A program made the translations under genes and the position numbers. From NCBI RefSeq assembly GCF_031179285.1, contig NZ_JAPSHY010000008.1, positions 1 to 64,000 of the forward strand: a stretch of 64,000 nt of DNA. The letters run 5' to 3'. Positions within the stretch are counted from its first letter, which is position 1. Every line of letters begins with the position of its first letter. Shown here in pieces: positions 44,671 to 53,596 of the stretch. This stretch comes from Microbacterium sp. (lineage in GTDB: Bacteria; Actinomycetota; Actinomycetes; Actinomycetales; Microbacteriaceae). The notes under the pieces are model-generated. The model was not told the origin of the DNA. It was given only the letters and a program-made list of their open reading frames with translations, and did no database searches.

Positions 44671-45954
44671 ATGGGTGCGGTCTCGGATGCGAAGAAGGCA
44701 TATCGGCTTCTGCGCCGCGCAATCGCATCCCGGGCCGCCGTGCAGCGGGTGCGTCAGCGCATCGAAGCCGACGGCCCGCTTCCGCTCGATCACTACCGGG
44801 TGGCGGTGTACTTCGCCGACGGCGCGGTGAACATGTATCAGATGCGCCAGTGGTACCGGCCGCTCGCCGAGCTCGCGAAACGCTGGCCCGTGGTCGTCAT
44901 CTCACGCAATGCGACGGGCGCGGAGAAGCTCCTCGAAGAGGGCCCGCTCCCGGTGGCGTTCACGCCGACCGTGCGCGACGTCGAGAGGTTCGTCGCGACG
45001 CAGGACATCCGCATCGTCCTGTACGTCAATCAGAACACCCGCAACTTCCAGATGTTCCGTTACGGGCGTCGCTGGCACGTGTTCATCAACCACGGCGAGT
45101 CCGACAAGATGTACATGACCACCAACCAGTACAAGGCGTACGACTACGCGCTCGTCGCCGGTCAGGCTGCACGCGACAGGCTGTCGCGCGTGCTCTGGGA
45201 CTACGACGTCGATCGCCGTGCGATCGAGATCGGTCGTCCGCAGGCCGACCACTACTCCGGCACGCTGCCGTACACGCCCGACGAGCGCACGGTGATCCTC
45301 TACGCGCCGACCTGGGAGGGGGACCGCCCGAGCGCTCACTACGGCTCGATCGCCACCCACGGGGAGGCGCTCGTGAATGCGCTGCTCGCCACCGGCAGGC
45401 ACCGCGTGATCTACCGCCCCCATCCACGAAGCGGCGTCGTGGACGATGAGTACGGAGCCGCGCACCGCCGCATCATCGCGGCGATCGACGCCGCCAACGC
45501 CGCGGATGCCGCAGCTCAGCACGTCTTCGACGACGGACCGGAGCTCGGCTGGCAGCTGGCAGCCGCCGATGTCGCCGTGGTCGACATCTCGGCCATGGTC
45601 TACGACCGCCTGGCCGCAGGCAAGCCCCTCATGATCACCCGCCCTGCCGACGAACGCGCGACGATCGACACCAACGGCTACCTCTCCGACTGCGAATGGC
45701 TGACCGTCGACTCCGCGGGCGACATCGTCGCCGAGGTCGAGCGCGTTCGCGCCGACGAGGTCGCCATCGCGCGCCTTCGGATGTGGGTCCAGCACTACTT
45801 CGGCGATACCACCCAGGGCGTCGCCACCACCAAGTTCCACGGCGCGATCGATCAGCTCATGCAGGAGTGGGATCGCTGGCACGCGCACGAGATGGGCGCG
45901 ATCCGCACCGACGAAGACGACGATGATGACGAGGTCGACGAGGAGGAGCTGTAG
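44671..45954 (+). CDS. CDP-glycerol glycerophosphotransferase family protein, tandem paralog 2
   Basis: A 427-residue protein very similar along its length to the preceding gene: KAYRLLRRAIASRAAVQRVR, FADGAVNMYQMRQWYRPL, FINHGESDKMYMTTNQYKAY, LYAPTWEGDRPSAHY, YRPHPRSGVVDDEYGA and VVDISAMVYDRLAAGKPL. The C-terminal tail differs, ending in an acidic run (DEDDDDDEVDEEEL). All family motifs are intact, so both copies may be active, perhaps on different acceptors. It has its own TATCCT box at 6 bases, so it need not share its neighbour's transcript. Confidence 0.88.
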   Translation: MGAVSDAKKAYRLLRRAIASRAAVQRVRQRIEADGPLPLDHYRVAVYFADGAVNMYQMRQWYRPLAELAKRWPVVVISRNATGAEKLLEEGPLPVAFTPTVRDVERFVATQDIRIVLYVNQNTRNFQMFRYGRRWHVFINHGESDKMYMTTNQYKAYDYALVAGQAARDRLSRVLWDYDVDRRAIEIGRPQADHYSGTLPYTPDERTVILYAPTWEGDRPSAHYGSIATHGEALVNALLATGRHRVIYRPHPRSGVVDDEYGAAHRRIIAAIDAANAADAAAQHVFDDGPELGWQLAAADVAVVDISAMVYDRLAAGKPLMITRPADERATIDTNGYLSDCEWLTVDSAGDIVAEVERVRADEVAIARLRMWVQHYFGDTTQGVATTKFHGAIDQLMQEWDRWHAHEMGAIRTDEDDDDDEVDEEEL

Positions 45955-45974
45955 GTTCGCCCTGCGATCCCATC

Positions 45975-46814
45975 ATGGACTTCCCCCGAGCGCGTGCCGC
46001 TGCCGCGAGACTCGACGTGCTTGCACAGACCGGTTCGACGAATGCTGACCTGCGTTCACACGCCGACGATCCGGCGGACTGGCCCCACCTGTCGGTGCTG
46101 ATGACCGCGAATCAGACGGCGGGACGCGGGCGCCTCGACCGCACCTGGGTGGCGCCACCCGGCGCGTCGCTCGCGGTCTCGGTTCTGGTGCGAGAACTGC
46201 CCGCATCGCCCGATGCCCGCGGATGGATCCCGCTCGCTGCGGGGGAGGCGATGGCCGGGGCGATCGCGGCTCAGCTGCCGGGGTTGAGCGTCGGCGTGAA
46301 GTGGCCGAACGACGTGCTCGCGGGCGACGGGTCCGACGCAGCACGGAAGATCTGCGGCATCCTCGCCGAGGTCGCCGGCAACGCGATCATCGTGGGCAGC
46401 GGCGTGAACACCGCCATGGCAGCGGAGCAGCTGCCGGTGCCCGGAGCGACATCGTTCGCGGTGCTGGGCGCGGACGTGGATCAGGACCGTCTCATCGCCG
46501 ACTATCTGAAGTCCTTCGACGCTCACCTCTCGGCGCTCGCCGCGGCGGATGACGCTGTGCTGAGCGGCCTGCACGCCCTGGTGACGGCGCGATGCGTCAC
46601 CCTGGGGCTCGATGTGCGCGTTTCACTGCCGGGCGACCGCACCATGGAGGGCACGGCCTCGAGGCTCGACGCCGGCGGCCGATTGATGGTGGTGGTCGAC
46701 GGCGCCGAACACCCGATCTCGGCGGGCGACGTGGTGCACGTGCGTCCGATCGACTCTGACACGCCCGGCGCGCCGCCCGGGATGTCGGCGGGCGCGGGCA
46801 CAATAGAGGGGTGA
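45975..46814 (+). CDS. birA: Biotin--[acetyl-CoA-carboxylase] ligase
   Basis: A 279-residue biotin protein ligase that activates biotin as biotinyl-AMP and attaches it to carboxylase carrier domains. Motifs: LAQTGSTNADLR, the biotinyl-AMP loop GRGRLDRTWVAPPGASLAVS, VGVKWPNDVLAGDG, KICGILAE and GVNTAM. The C-terminal SH3-like domain is present (VRVSLPGDRTMEGTASRLD). No N-terminal winged helix, so it does not act as a repressor. The stop overlaps the next start by GTGA. Confidence 0.93.
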   Translation: MDFPRARAAAARLDVLAQTGSTNADLRSHADDPADWPHLSVLMTANQTAGRGRLDRTWVAPPGASLAVSVLVRELPASPDARGWIPLAAGEAMAGAIAAQLPGLSVGVKWPNDVLAGDGSDAARKICGILAEVAGNAIIVGSGVNTAMAAEQLPVPGATSFAVLGADVDQDRLIADYLKSFDAHLSALAAADDAVLSGLHALVTARCVTLGLDVRVSLPGDRTMEGTASRLDAGGRLMVVVDGAEHPISAGDVVHVRPIDSDTPGAPPGMSAGAGTIEG

Positions 46815-47383
46815 CTCAGCCCGTGACGCTCGGAGGCCGGCCCATGATGCCGCCGCCCGGCGCGCCGGCCGAGGAGCTGCTCATCGCCCGCTTCCACAGT
46901 CACGCGCGTCGGCTGTTCTGGTCGGCTCTGGTGCTCATCGCGGTCTTCGGCGGAACCGCCTACCTCTACGGCAACCTGCCGGCTCCATTCGAGGACTGGA
47001 TGCTGCTCGGCGCTGCGGCGCTCGCGGTCCTGCTCCTCGTCGTCGTGCCCTATATCGCCTGGTTGTCGCGCACGGTCACCATCACCACGCGCCGCGTGAT
47101 CGTCAGGCAGGGGCTCGGCGCGACACGCCGCCGCGAGCTCTCGCACGCCCGCGGGTATTCGATCGCCGTCCGACGCAGCATCCTGCAGCGGATGTGGGGG
47201 GCGGGTACGATCACCCTCTCCAACGGCGTCGATGCGCCGTTGCGACTGGCGAACATCCCCCAGGTCACCCTGGTGCACGAGACACTGGCCGACCAGATAG
47301 AAGTCAGCCAGATCCTCGCGCACCGCGACGCGCAGTCGGGAACAGACACGTTCTCGGGTGCCGACGCCTTCAGCGACACCTGA
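46811..47383 (+). CDS. PH-domain (bPH2/DUF304) membrane protein
   Basis: A 190-residue membrane protein with two transmembrane helices (LFWSALVLIAVFGGTAYLYG; LLGAAALAVLLLVVVPYIAW) followed by a bacterial PH domain (VTITTRRVIVRQGLGATRRR; GTITLSNGVDAPLRLANIPQ). The function of the family is unknown. GTG start overlaps the birA stop; CACAAT ends 6 bases upstream, so it may also have its own leaderless promoter. The birA - PH-domain - purK - purE order is common in Microbacteriaceae and related actinobacteria. Confidence 0.87.
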   Translation: MTQPVTLGGRPMMPPPGAPAEELLIARFHSHARRLFWSALVLIAVFGGTAYLYGNLPAPFEDWMLLGAAALAVLLLVVVPYIAWLSRTVTITTRRVIVRQGLGATRRRELSHARGYSIAVRRSILQRMWGAGTITLSNGVDAPLRLANIPQVTLVHETLADQIEVSQILAHRDAQSGTDTFSGADAFSDT

Positions 47384-47482
47384 GTGTCTTGAGGCGGGAG
47401 CGCCTCGGGCCACCATGCGAGCGTCGTCGTCGTCGGGCGCGGGCCCGATGCGGGACAATGGAATCGACGAATGGAGCGGCAT

Positions 47483-48607
47483 ATGACGTTGCGTGTGGGC
47501 GTGATCGGCGGCGGACAGCTGGCCAGGATGATGATCGCTCCGGCGGTCGAACTGGGGATCGAGTTGAGGGTGCTCGCCGAGGACGAGGGGATGTCGGCGC
47601 AGCTCGCGGCCACCGCGATCGGCGACTACCGCGACCTCGAGACGGTTCGCGCCTTCGCCCGCGACGTCGATGTGGTGACCTTCGACCATGAGCACGTGCC
47701 GCAGCAGGTGCTGCGCGCGCTCGCCGCCGACGGCGTGGCCGTGCATCCGGGGCCCGATGCGCTGCAGTTCGCGCAGGACAAGCTCGTCATGCGTGCGCGG
47801 CTCGCCGAGCTCGGCATCCCGCAACCGGAATGGGCGGCTGTTCGCGACGTCGACGAGCTGCAGCGGTTCCTCGACGAACACGGCGGTCGCGCCGTGGTGA
47901 AGACACCGCGCGGCGGATACGACGGTAAAGGCGTTCGCGTGGTCCGAGCAGGCGTCGAGGCGGCGGATTGGTTCGCGGGCCTCGATGACGGCGACGCGCT
48001 GCTCGTGGAGGAGCTGGTCTCGTTCGTCCGAGAGCTCGCGCAGCAGGTGGCGCGCCGTCCCAGTGGACAGATGGTCGCGTACCCGGTGGTCGAGACGGTG
48101 CAGCGCGACGGCGTCTGCGCCGAGGTGATCGCGCCGGCACCGGCGGCGCCCGAGCGTCTGTCGCAGATGGCCGAGGGGATCGGCCGGATGATCGCCGACG
48201 GCCTCGGTGTCACCGGGATGCTGGCGGTCGAGCTCTTCGAGACCGACGACGAGCGGATCCTCGTGAACGAGCTGGCCATGCGGCCCCATAACAGCGGCCA
48301 CTGGAGCCAGGACGGCGCGGTGACCGGCCAGTTCGAGCAGCACCTGCGGGCCGTGGCCGACCTGCCGCTGGGCGACCCGAGCCCGCGTGCACCGTGGTCG
48401 GTGATGGTCAACATCCTCGGAGGACCCGCGGCAGGCACGCTCGAGGAGCGCTTCGCCGTCGCGATGAGTGAGCATCCGACCGCGAAGATCCACACCTACG
48501 GCAAAGCTCCTCGCCCCGGACGCAAGGTCGGCCATGTGAACGTCGCGGGCGACGACCTCGATGACGTGGTCTACGTCGCCCGCGCCGCCGCCGTGCACTT
48601 CGACTGA
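47483..48607 (+). CDS. purK: 5-(carboxyamino)imidazole ribonucleotide synthase
   Basis: A 374-residue ATP-grasp enzyme that carboxylates AIR with bicarbonate and ATP in purine synthesis. Motifs: GVIGGGQLARMMIAPAVELG, VDVVTFDHEHVP, VVKTPRGGYDGKGVRV (ATP-grasp loop), LLVEELVSFVRELA and NELAMRPHNSGHWSQD. Length is normal. ATG 47483 was chosen because GGAGCGG lies 6 bases upstream; ATG 47471 is an in-frame alternative. A GACAAT box at 47454-47459 could give a short leader. purE follows after 94 bases with its own -10 element. Confidence 0.95.
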   Translation: MTLRVGVIGGGQLARMMIAPAVELGIELRVLAEDEGMSAQLAATAIGDYRDLETVRAFARDVDVVTFDHEHVPQQVLRALAADGVAVHPGPDALQFAQDKLVMRARLAELGIPQPEWAAVRDVDELQRFLDEHGGRAVVKTPRGGYDGKGVRVVRAGVEAADWFAGLDDGDALLVEELVSFVRELAQQVARRPSGQMVAYPVVETVQRDGVCAEVIAPAPAAPERLSQMAEGIGRMIADGLGVTGMLAVELFETDDERILVNELAMRPHNSGHWSQDGAVTGQFEQHLRAVADLPLGDPSPRAPWSVMVNILGGPAAGTLEERFAVAMSEHPTAKIHTYGKAPRPGRKVGHVNVAGDDLDDVVYVARAAAVHFD

Positions 48608-48689
48608 GGCCGCGGGCGACGCATTCCGGCGCGCGCGCCCGAGCCTGACGATGTGCGTGCCGTTCGGGGGTTCTCACAGTCCCAGCCCC

Positions 48690-48695
48690 TAGCCT
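48690..48695 (+). promoter_or_regulatory. -10 element for leaderless purE
   Basis: TAGCCT ends 6 bases before GTG 48702. Confidence 0.5.
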
Positions 48696-48701
48696 GAGAA
48701 G

Positions 48702-49217
48702 GTGACTGAGCCTCTGCACTCCTCCGCAGCCCCCCTCGTCGGCGTCGTCATGGGGTCGGACTCCGACTGGCGCGTGATGAGCGACGCCTCCCAGGCGCTC
48801 ACGGACTTCGGCATCCCGCACGAGGTCGAGGTCGTCTCCGCTCACCGGACGCCCGACAAGCTGATGCGTTACGCGCGTGACGCGCGCGGACGCGGCATCC
48901 GCGTCATCATCGCGGGGGCCGGGGGAGCAGCGCACCTGCCGGGCATGCTCGCCTCGATGACGGCGCTGCCCGTCATCGGAGTGCCGGTGCCGCTGGCCTA
49001 CCTCGACGGAATGGACTCCCTGCTGTCGATCGTGCAGATGCCGGCCGGCATCCCCGTCGCCACCGTGTCCATCGCCGGGGCTCGCAACGCCGGCATCCTG
49101 GCCGCACGGATCCTCGGCACATCCGACGCCGACCTCGCTGACCGGGTCGAGGCGTATGCGCGTGACCTCGAGACACAGGTCGACGCCAAGAACGATCGGC
49201 TGAAGGAGTCCCTGTGA
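48702..49217 (+). CDS. purE: 5-(carboxyamino)imidazole ribonucleotide mutase
   Basis: A 171-residue class I PurE, which moves the carboxylate of N5-CAIR to give CAIR, the step after PurK. Motifs: [20 protein letters not shown], the active-site [30 protein letters not shown] and [16 protein letters not shown] [20 protein letters not shown]. Length and motifs are complete. The GTG start lacks a ribosome binding site but has TAGCCT at 6 bases. The stop overlaps the LCP gene by GTGA, tying purine synthesis and wall assembly on one transcript. Confidence 0.96.
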   Translation: MTEPLHSSAAPLVGVVMGSDSDWRVMSDASQALTDFGIPHEVEVVSAHRTPDKLMRYARDARGRGIRVIIAGAGGAAHLPGMLASMTALPVIGVPVPLAYLDGMDSLLSIVQMPAGIPVATVSIAGARNAGILAARILGTSDADLADRVEAYARDLETQVDAKNDRLKESL

Positions 49218-50665
49218 CCCTCGCGCCGCCGCGGGCGTCGGGGCGCCGGCTCATCGAAACCCGCCCCATGCGGAATCCGGATGCGGCCGACGCGGGCCTC
49301 ATGACCAAGCGCGGGTGGTGGCTCGTGCTGCTGAACGTGCTCGTCCCGGGGTCGGCGCAGATCCTGGCAGGCCGTCGGCGGCTGGGCAGGTTCGGTCTCG
49401 GCGCCACGCTGATCGCCTGGCTGCTCGTGATCGCCACCATCGGACTGGCCCTGTTCGCGCGCCCCGTCCTGCTGTGGCTGACCGTCGGCGCGGGATGGTT
49501 CTCCGCCGTGGTGCTCACCATCGTCCAGGTCGCCATGGTGGGCTATGCCGTGCTCTGGCTGATCCTCACCCTCGACGCGATCCGGCTGGTGCGACTGGTC
49601 AAGGTGCCGGGGCCATCACGCTTCGCCATTCCGCTGGTCGCGCTCCTGGTGTTCGCCCTGATCGGCAGTGGCACCGCGTACGCGGCCTCTGCCGTGGGGT
49701 CCGTGCGCAGCACACTCGGTCAGGTGTTCGGTAGCAGCGGTCCGAGTCTCCCGCCCGACGACGGCTACTACAACATCCTGCTTCTCGGTGCAGACAGCGG
49801 CGAAGGTCGCGACTCCATGCGGTTCGACAGCATCTCGGTCGTCTCCGTGAACGCCGAATCCGGCGCGGTGACGATCACCGGCATCCCGCGCGAGCTCCCG
49901 AACGCACCGTTCGGCGAGGGGAGTCCGATGCTGGAGCTGTATCCGAACGGCTTCGAGGGGCACTCGTCGTCGACGTGCGGCTGGAACGGGTGGATGAACC
50001 ACATTCGAAACGCGGCGCAGCTCTGCCGGGAGGACGGCGGTTCCGGGCTCTATCCCGATGCCGCAGCCCATGGGTCAGAACCCGGGATCGAAGCGACGAA
50101 GGATGCTGCCGAGGGTGTGCTCGGGATCAAGATCCCGTACTACGTCTTCGTCGACATGCAGGGCTTCGCTGCGCTCATCGACGCGCTCGGGGGAGTCGAC
50201 ATCAACGTGACCGAGCGGTTGCCGATGGGCGGCGGACCGGCGTACCCCGGTCAGCCGGCCGAGGAGTGGGCGATCGGGTGGATCGAACCCGGTCAGCAGC
50301 ACATGAACGGCGACACCGCGCAGTGGTATGCACGGTCGCGGTACACCACCAGTGACTGGGATCGCATGAAGCGGCAGCGCGAGCTGCAGCAGGCGATCCT
50401 GGCGCAGTTCACACCGGAGACGGTGCTCACCCGCTTCAACGAGGTCGCCGCCGCGGGAACTGCGCTCATCGACACCGATCTTCCGCAGGACAAGCTGCCG
50501 GAATTCTTCGATCTCGTCCTCAAGGCGCAGAAGGAGCCGGTGACGACCCTCGAGCTGACGCCGGAGTTCGGCATCGACGAGCACGAGCCTGACTTCGCCT
50601 ACGTGCACGAGATGATCCAGCAGGCTCTGCACCCGCCGACGCCGACGGCGACGCCCTCGCCGTAG
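49214..50665 (+). CDS. LytR-CpsA-Psr (LCP) family protein
   Basis: A 483-residue LCP protein, the family that attaches teichoic acids and other polymers to peptidoglycan from undecaprenyl-linked precursors. Four N-terminal transmembrane helices ([78 protein letters not shown]) precede the catalytic domain. That domain carries [50 protein letters not shown] and the Arg motif [21 protein letters not shown] Pro/Thr tail ends the protein. GTG start overlaps purE. A hairpin spans its stop codon. Confidence 0.92.
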   Translation: MTLAPPRASGRRLIETRPMRNPDAADAGLMTKRGWWLVLLNVLVPGSAQILAGRRRLGRFGLGATLIAWLLVIATIGLALFARPVLLWLTVGAGWFSAVVLTIVQVAMVGYAVLWLILTLDAIRLVRLVKVPGPSRFAIPLVALLVFALIGSGTAYAASAVGSVRSTLGQVFGSSGPSLPPDDGYYNILLLGADSGEGRDSMRFDSISVVSVNAESGAVTITGIPRELPNAPFGEGSPMLELYPNGFEGHSSSTCGWNGWMNHIRNAAQLCREDGGSGLYPDAAAHGSEPGIEATKDAAEGVLGIKIPYYVFVDMQGFAALIDALGGVDINVTERLPMGGGPAYPGQPAEEWAIGWIEPGQQHMNGDTAQWYARSRYTTSDWDRMKRQRELQQAILAQFTPETVLTRFNEVAAAGTALIDTDLPQDKLPEFFDLVLKAQKEPVTTLELTPEFGIDEHEPDFAYVHEMIQQALHPPTPTATPSP

Positions 50666-50674
50666 GCGTCGGCG
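50634..50674 (+). terminator. Hairpin spanning the LCP stop codon
   Basis: Outer arms CGCCGACGCC (50634-50643) and GGCGTCGGCG (50665-50674) pair perfectly around an inner CGGCG/CGCCG stem. The LCP stop (50663-50665) lies in the structure. No T-run follows, so termination is probable but not certain. Confidence 0.5.
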
Positions 50675-50692
50675 TTCGGCCCGCGGGCAAGC

Positions 50693-50815
50693 TTTTCCGC
50701 CGGGCGCGCCTTTCCGCCTCGCGGTTGCCCTCGGCCGGGCGGTACTTTCCGCCGTGCGGTCCGTTCCGCCGGGCGGTTGTCCTCCGCCGGGCGCTCTGTC
50801 GGCTGGCGGGCGGTC
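50693..50815. repeat. Degenerate tandem GC-rich repeat
   Basis: Six to seven imperfect copies of a 17-18 base unit, roughly TTCCGCCGGGCGGTnnC, begin near 50695, 50712, 50731, 50747, 50764, 50782 and 50799. It lies just after the LCP gene in the only gene-free stretch above 300 bases (50666-50987). I see no convincing ORF in it; antisense reading frames crossing it give only repetitive Arg/Gly/Pro peptides. Confidence 0.65.
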
Positions 50816-50850
50816 GGCCTGATCGGTTCGTGTCCGCGGGCATGAAACAG

Positions 50851-50891
50851 CCCGCAGCAGTTCACCGGGCTTCAACAGTGACTGCTGCGGG
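50851..50891. terminator. Hairpin in LCP/surface-protein intergenic region
   Basis: CCCGCAGCAGT and ACTGCTGCGGG form a perfect 11-bp stem with a 19-base loop. Confidence 0.5.
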
Positions 50892-50917
50892 CTTCCGGTG
50901 TGTCACCGGATTCACCA

Positions 50918-50955
50918 GACGACGGTGATCGGAGGGGGAGGAGATCACCGTCGTC
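50918..50955. terminator. Hairpin downstream of the surface-protein gene
   Basis: GACGACGGTGATC and GATCACCGTCGTC form a perfect 13-bp stem around a purine-only loop (GGAGGGGGAGGA). It begins 33 bases past the stop of the minus-strand surface-protein gene and is its likely terminator. Confidence 0.55.
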
Positions 50956-50987
50956 CAGTCGACCGCCGCGAAAGCGACGATCTGACC

Positions 50988-51569
50988 TCAGGCGCGCTTG
51001 CGCCGTGCCGCTCCCGCGACCACGAATGCTCCGCCGGCGGCGAGGGCGAGCGCTCCGCCCCCGAGGATCCACGGCGAGACGGCGCCACCCGTGAGGGCGA
51101 GTTCCATTCCGTCACCGGTCAGCGGAAGCTCGGTGCCCGCGACGGCAGGATCGTGATCGCAGCTCACTGCGGCGTCGTGCCCGTGAGACACCGTGATCGT
51201 CGCGGTGTACGAACGCGAACCGTTGAACGCGACGGCGTACGACCCTTCGCCGTCGGACGGCGGCCGGAACGTGAGCACCAGGCTGCCGTCGGCCGCCGCG
51301 GTGTTGCCCGAGACGGACGAGCCGTCGGCATTGAGACCCGAGACTGATACGGCCACCTGCTCGGACGGCAGGAAGTAGCCTGCCCCGAAGACGATGGTCG
51401 AGACCTCGCAGATGTCGATGATCGGATCGCCGACTTTCACGCGAGGAGGCTCGGCGTACGAGCCTGATTCCGTCGTGACGGACTCAATCGGAGCGGCGGT
51501 GGCGACGGACGGTGCCATGAGCACCAAAGCGCCAGCGGTCAGGCTGATGACAGCCAATTTTTTCAGCAT
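50988..51569 (-). CDS. Secreted surface protein with sortase-type C-terminus
   Basis: A 193-residue exported protein. The signal peptide is MLKKLAVISLTAGALVLMAP ending near ATA-AP (about residue 27). The mature part has a beta-sandwich-like region (EQVAVSVSGLNADGSSVSGN; GSYAVAFNGSRSYTATITVS) with two cysteines. The C-terminus has two candidate sorting motifs 9 residues apart, LPLTG and LALTG, then a hydrophobic stretch (WILGGGALALAAGGAFVVAG) and the basic tail AARRKRA. It is probably anchored to the wall by a sortase. ATG 51569 has GGGGAA upstream; the longer frame reaching 51653 is untranslated leader. No family name recognised. Confidence 0.8.
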   Translation of the reverse strand: MLKKLAVISLTAGALVLMAPSVATAAPIESVTTESGSYAEPPRVKVGDPIIDICEVSTIVFGAGYFLPSEQVAVSVSGLNADGSSVSGNTAAADGSLVLTFRPPSDGEGSYAVAFNGSRSYTATITVSHGHDAAVSCDHDPAVAGTELPLTGDGMELALTGGAVSPWILGGGALALAAGGAFVVAGAARRKRA

Positions 51570-51712
51570 GATCTTCCCCAGAAATTCACGCGGAATCGCA
51601 CCCGAACACACCCCTGCATTCGACTGCGTGGGCTCTTCTTGCCCCCACGGCAAGATAAGTGAACCCAGATATTCCCCAGTAGGGATGACAGTACCGCATC
51701 CTCAGCGCAAAG

Positions 51713-53476
51713 TCACGATGCGCAGCGCATTTCTTTCCGATCGATGTCGGGCGAGTCGATCATCGGGGTGCGCTGCACGCTGGTGAGGCGCGAACCCGCG
51801 CCGCCGCCGGTGAACTCCACCGTGATCGTCGTCGATTCCCCCGGGGCGAGGAGCACTTCGTGCTGCACGACGGTGCGTGAGCCGAGAAGCGTCGTCTGCA
51901 CGCCCTCCTCGGCGCCGTCGCGATCGATGTGCGACGGCAGCGCATCTTCGGGACCGTAGACCGCGACCAGCGTCCGGACGGAGCCCGGGGGCACTCCGTA
52001 ATAGCCACCGGCGGTCACGTACGGCGGAAGAGACGTCCCGGCGTCCGCCGGTGCCGTGTTGGTCCAGGTGACCTGCACCTGTGTCGTGGGTTCGCCGTCG
52101 CACACGCCGACGGACGTCGAGATGGCAGCGTCGGTGTAGTAGTCCATCTTGCCGCCGGTGGTGTCGTTGACGAGGACGCCGACATACGCGCCGCTCTCAC
52201 CGTCGCGCGGCAGGGCGCCGCCGAGCGTGCTCGCGGCCAGCAGCTCCTGCTCGGCGGGGTGCGCGCTCCAGATGCGGATGCGGTTCTCCGCTGCGGATTC
52301 GGCCAGGGCGCCGACGAGGGCCTCGGGCTCGGCGGCGGAGAGGGCAGCCCCCAGCAGAGCGGACGCCGCCTGGGCGAAGATCTGGTCCTGGACGACGGGA
52401 TCCGGCACGGCGGCGTAGATCTCCGAGAGGAGCGTGCCGACCACGTTGTCCTCGTCGACGGTGAAGGGTCCGAAGGCGAGCGGTCCGGTCGCGGCGAGCA
52501 GATGCTTCGTCACGACGGCGTCCACCGCGATGACGCCGTCGACCTTTCCGCCGAAGCGGCCCTCCCATCGCGCGGCGATGGTGGGACCCGCCTCGGTGAA
52601 GTCGGGGATGCTGGTGATGTTCTGCAGGTAGCGGCCAGGTCCGTCCTCGAACAGGGCGAGCGTCGACTCGCTGAGAGGGAGCGGCGCGTCCAACGGCGGG
52701 AAGTCCATGACCGAGCCCTGCTGCTGGAGAGTGATGCTGCCGTTCTCGGCGTGCAGCAGCGCGATCGCGCCGATGATCCCGCCTGAGGAGCGCAGTTCGG
52801 CGTTGTTCTGCATGGCGATCACGTAGGTGCGCGGGCCCTCGGCGCCGAGCATGGTGGGCAGCAGCACCGATGCTCCGTGCAGCGTGCCGACCACGGTGGC
52901 GGCCTCGGTGAGCACGCCACGCATCTCACGCACCGCGTCGGCGAGCGGAGGCAGCGTGGCGTCCGCGTCGATCTGCAGCGCGCGGTCCTCGGCCGACGAC
53001 AGGGTCGCGCTCGCCTGCGAGAGCGGTTCCTGGATGGCCGCGAACGGCGCGAGATCGATGGTGCCGCCGGCGAAGCCGAGGCTGGCGAGGTCGAGGCCCT
53101 CCGCCGCGCCCAGGACCGGCGTGAGAGCATCGGCCGCGATGTCGTCGGCGATGGCCGCGACGTCACCGACCGCGGTGAAGTTCGGACCCAGCCACGGGAC
53201 GAACCCGAATGCGCGCCAGATCGGGTCGGAGGTGAGGTCGTGGGCGGCCGCGGCGTTGGTCCCGATGCGCGCGGCGAGCCGCGTCGCCCGCTCGAGATCT
53301 CCTTCGCCGATCGCGGCCTTGAGCTGGGCGGATTTCTGAGCGACCTGCTGCAGTTCGGTCACGGCACCGATCCCGCGGATGGTCACCCAGCCGATCGCGA
53401 GGATCAGGAGCGTGATGACGATGCCGACTGTCCAGCCGATCCATCGTCGCCGCACCGGCAGGCGTCCGTCGCTCAT
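51713..53476 (-). CDS. DUF4012 membrane-anchored protein
   Basis: A 587-residue protein with an N-terminal transmembrane helix (about 14-36, WIGWTVGIVITLLILAIGWV) and a large extracytoplasmic part. The DUF4012 core includes YVIAMQNNAELRSSGGIIGA and DFPPLDAPLPLSESTLALFE, and the middle contains VDGVIAVDAVVTKHLLAATG. These signatures recall LCP-associated proteins and are common in polysaccharide loci of actinobacteria. The biochemical role is unknown. Start at ATG 53476; the longer upstream frame is antisense to the GT gene. It is divergent from the glycosyltransferase at 53597. Confidence 0.88.
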   Translation of the reverse strand: MSDGRLPVRRRWIGWTVGIVITLLILAIGWVTIRGIGAVTELQQVAQKSAQLKAAIGEGDLERATRLAARIGTNAAAAHDLTSDPIWRAFGFVPWLGPNFTAVGDVAAIADDIAADALTPVLGAAEGLDLASLGFAGGTIDLAPFAAIQEPLSQASATLSSAEDRALQIDADATLPPLADAVREMRGVLTEAATVVGTLHGASVLLPTMLGAEGPRTYVIAMQNNAELRSSGGIIGAIALLHAENGSITLQQQGSVMDFPPLDAPLPLSESTLALFEDGPGRYLQNITSIPDFTEAGPTIAARWEGRFGGKVDGVIAVDAVVTKHLLAATGPLAFGPFTVDEDNVVGTLLSEIYAAVPDPVVQDQIFAQAASALLGAALSAAEPEALVGALAESAAENRIRIWSAHPAEQELLAASTLGGALPRDGESGAYVGVLVNDTTGGKMDYYTDAAISTSVGVCDGEPTTQVQVTWTNTAPADAGTSLPPYVTAGGYYGVPPGSVRTLVAVYGPEDALPSHIDRDGAEEGVQTTLLGSRTVVQHEVLLAPGESTTITVEFTGGGAGSRLTSVQRTPMIDSPDIDRKEMRCAS

Positions 53477-53583
53477 CCCAGCATTCAAGCATGAGAGGGT
53501 CGGCATCGGTGGCCAAGCTGTGCAACGGCTGACATTCCCGCCCTCGCCGTCGCGCGCTTCCGGGCAGCGCGCGGGCGCCGGGC

Positions 53584-53589
53584 TACCCT
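53584..53589 (+). promoter_or_regulatory. -10 element for the family 1 glycosyltransferase gene
   Basis: TACCCT ends 7 bases before ATG 53597, in the 120-base divergent spacer with the DUF4012 gene. Confidence 0.45.
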
Positions 53590-53596
53590 GAGATGC

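Noticed and set aside
51570..51653. N-terminal extension of the surface protein
   Set aside because: A classic signal peptide begins at ATG 51569 with its own ribosome binding site; the extension would bury it.
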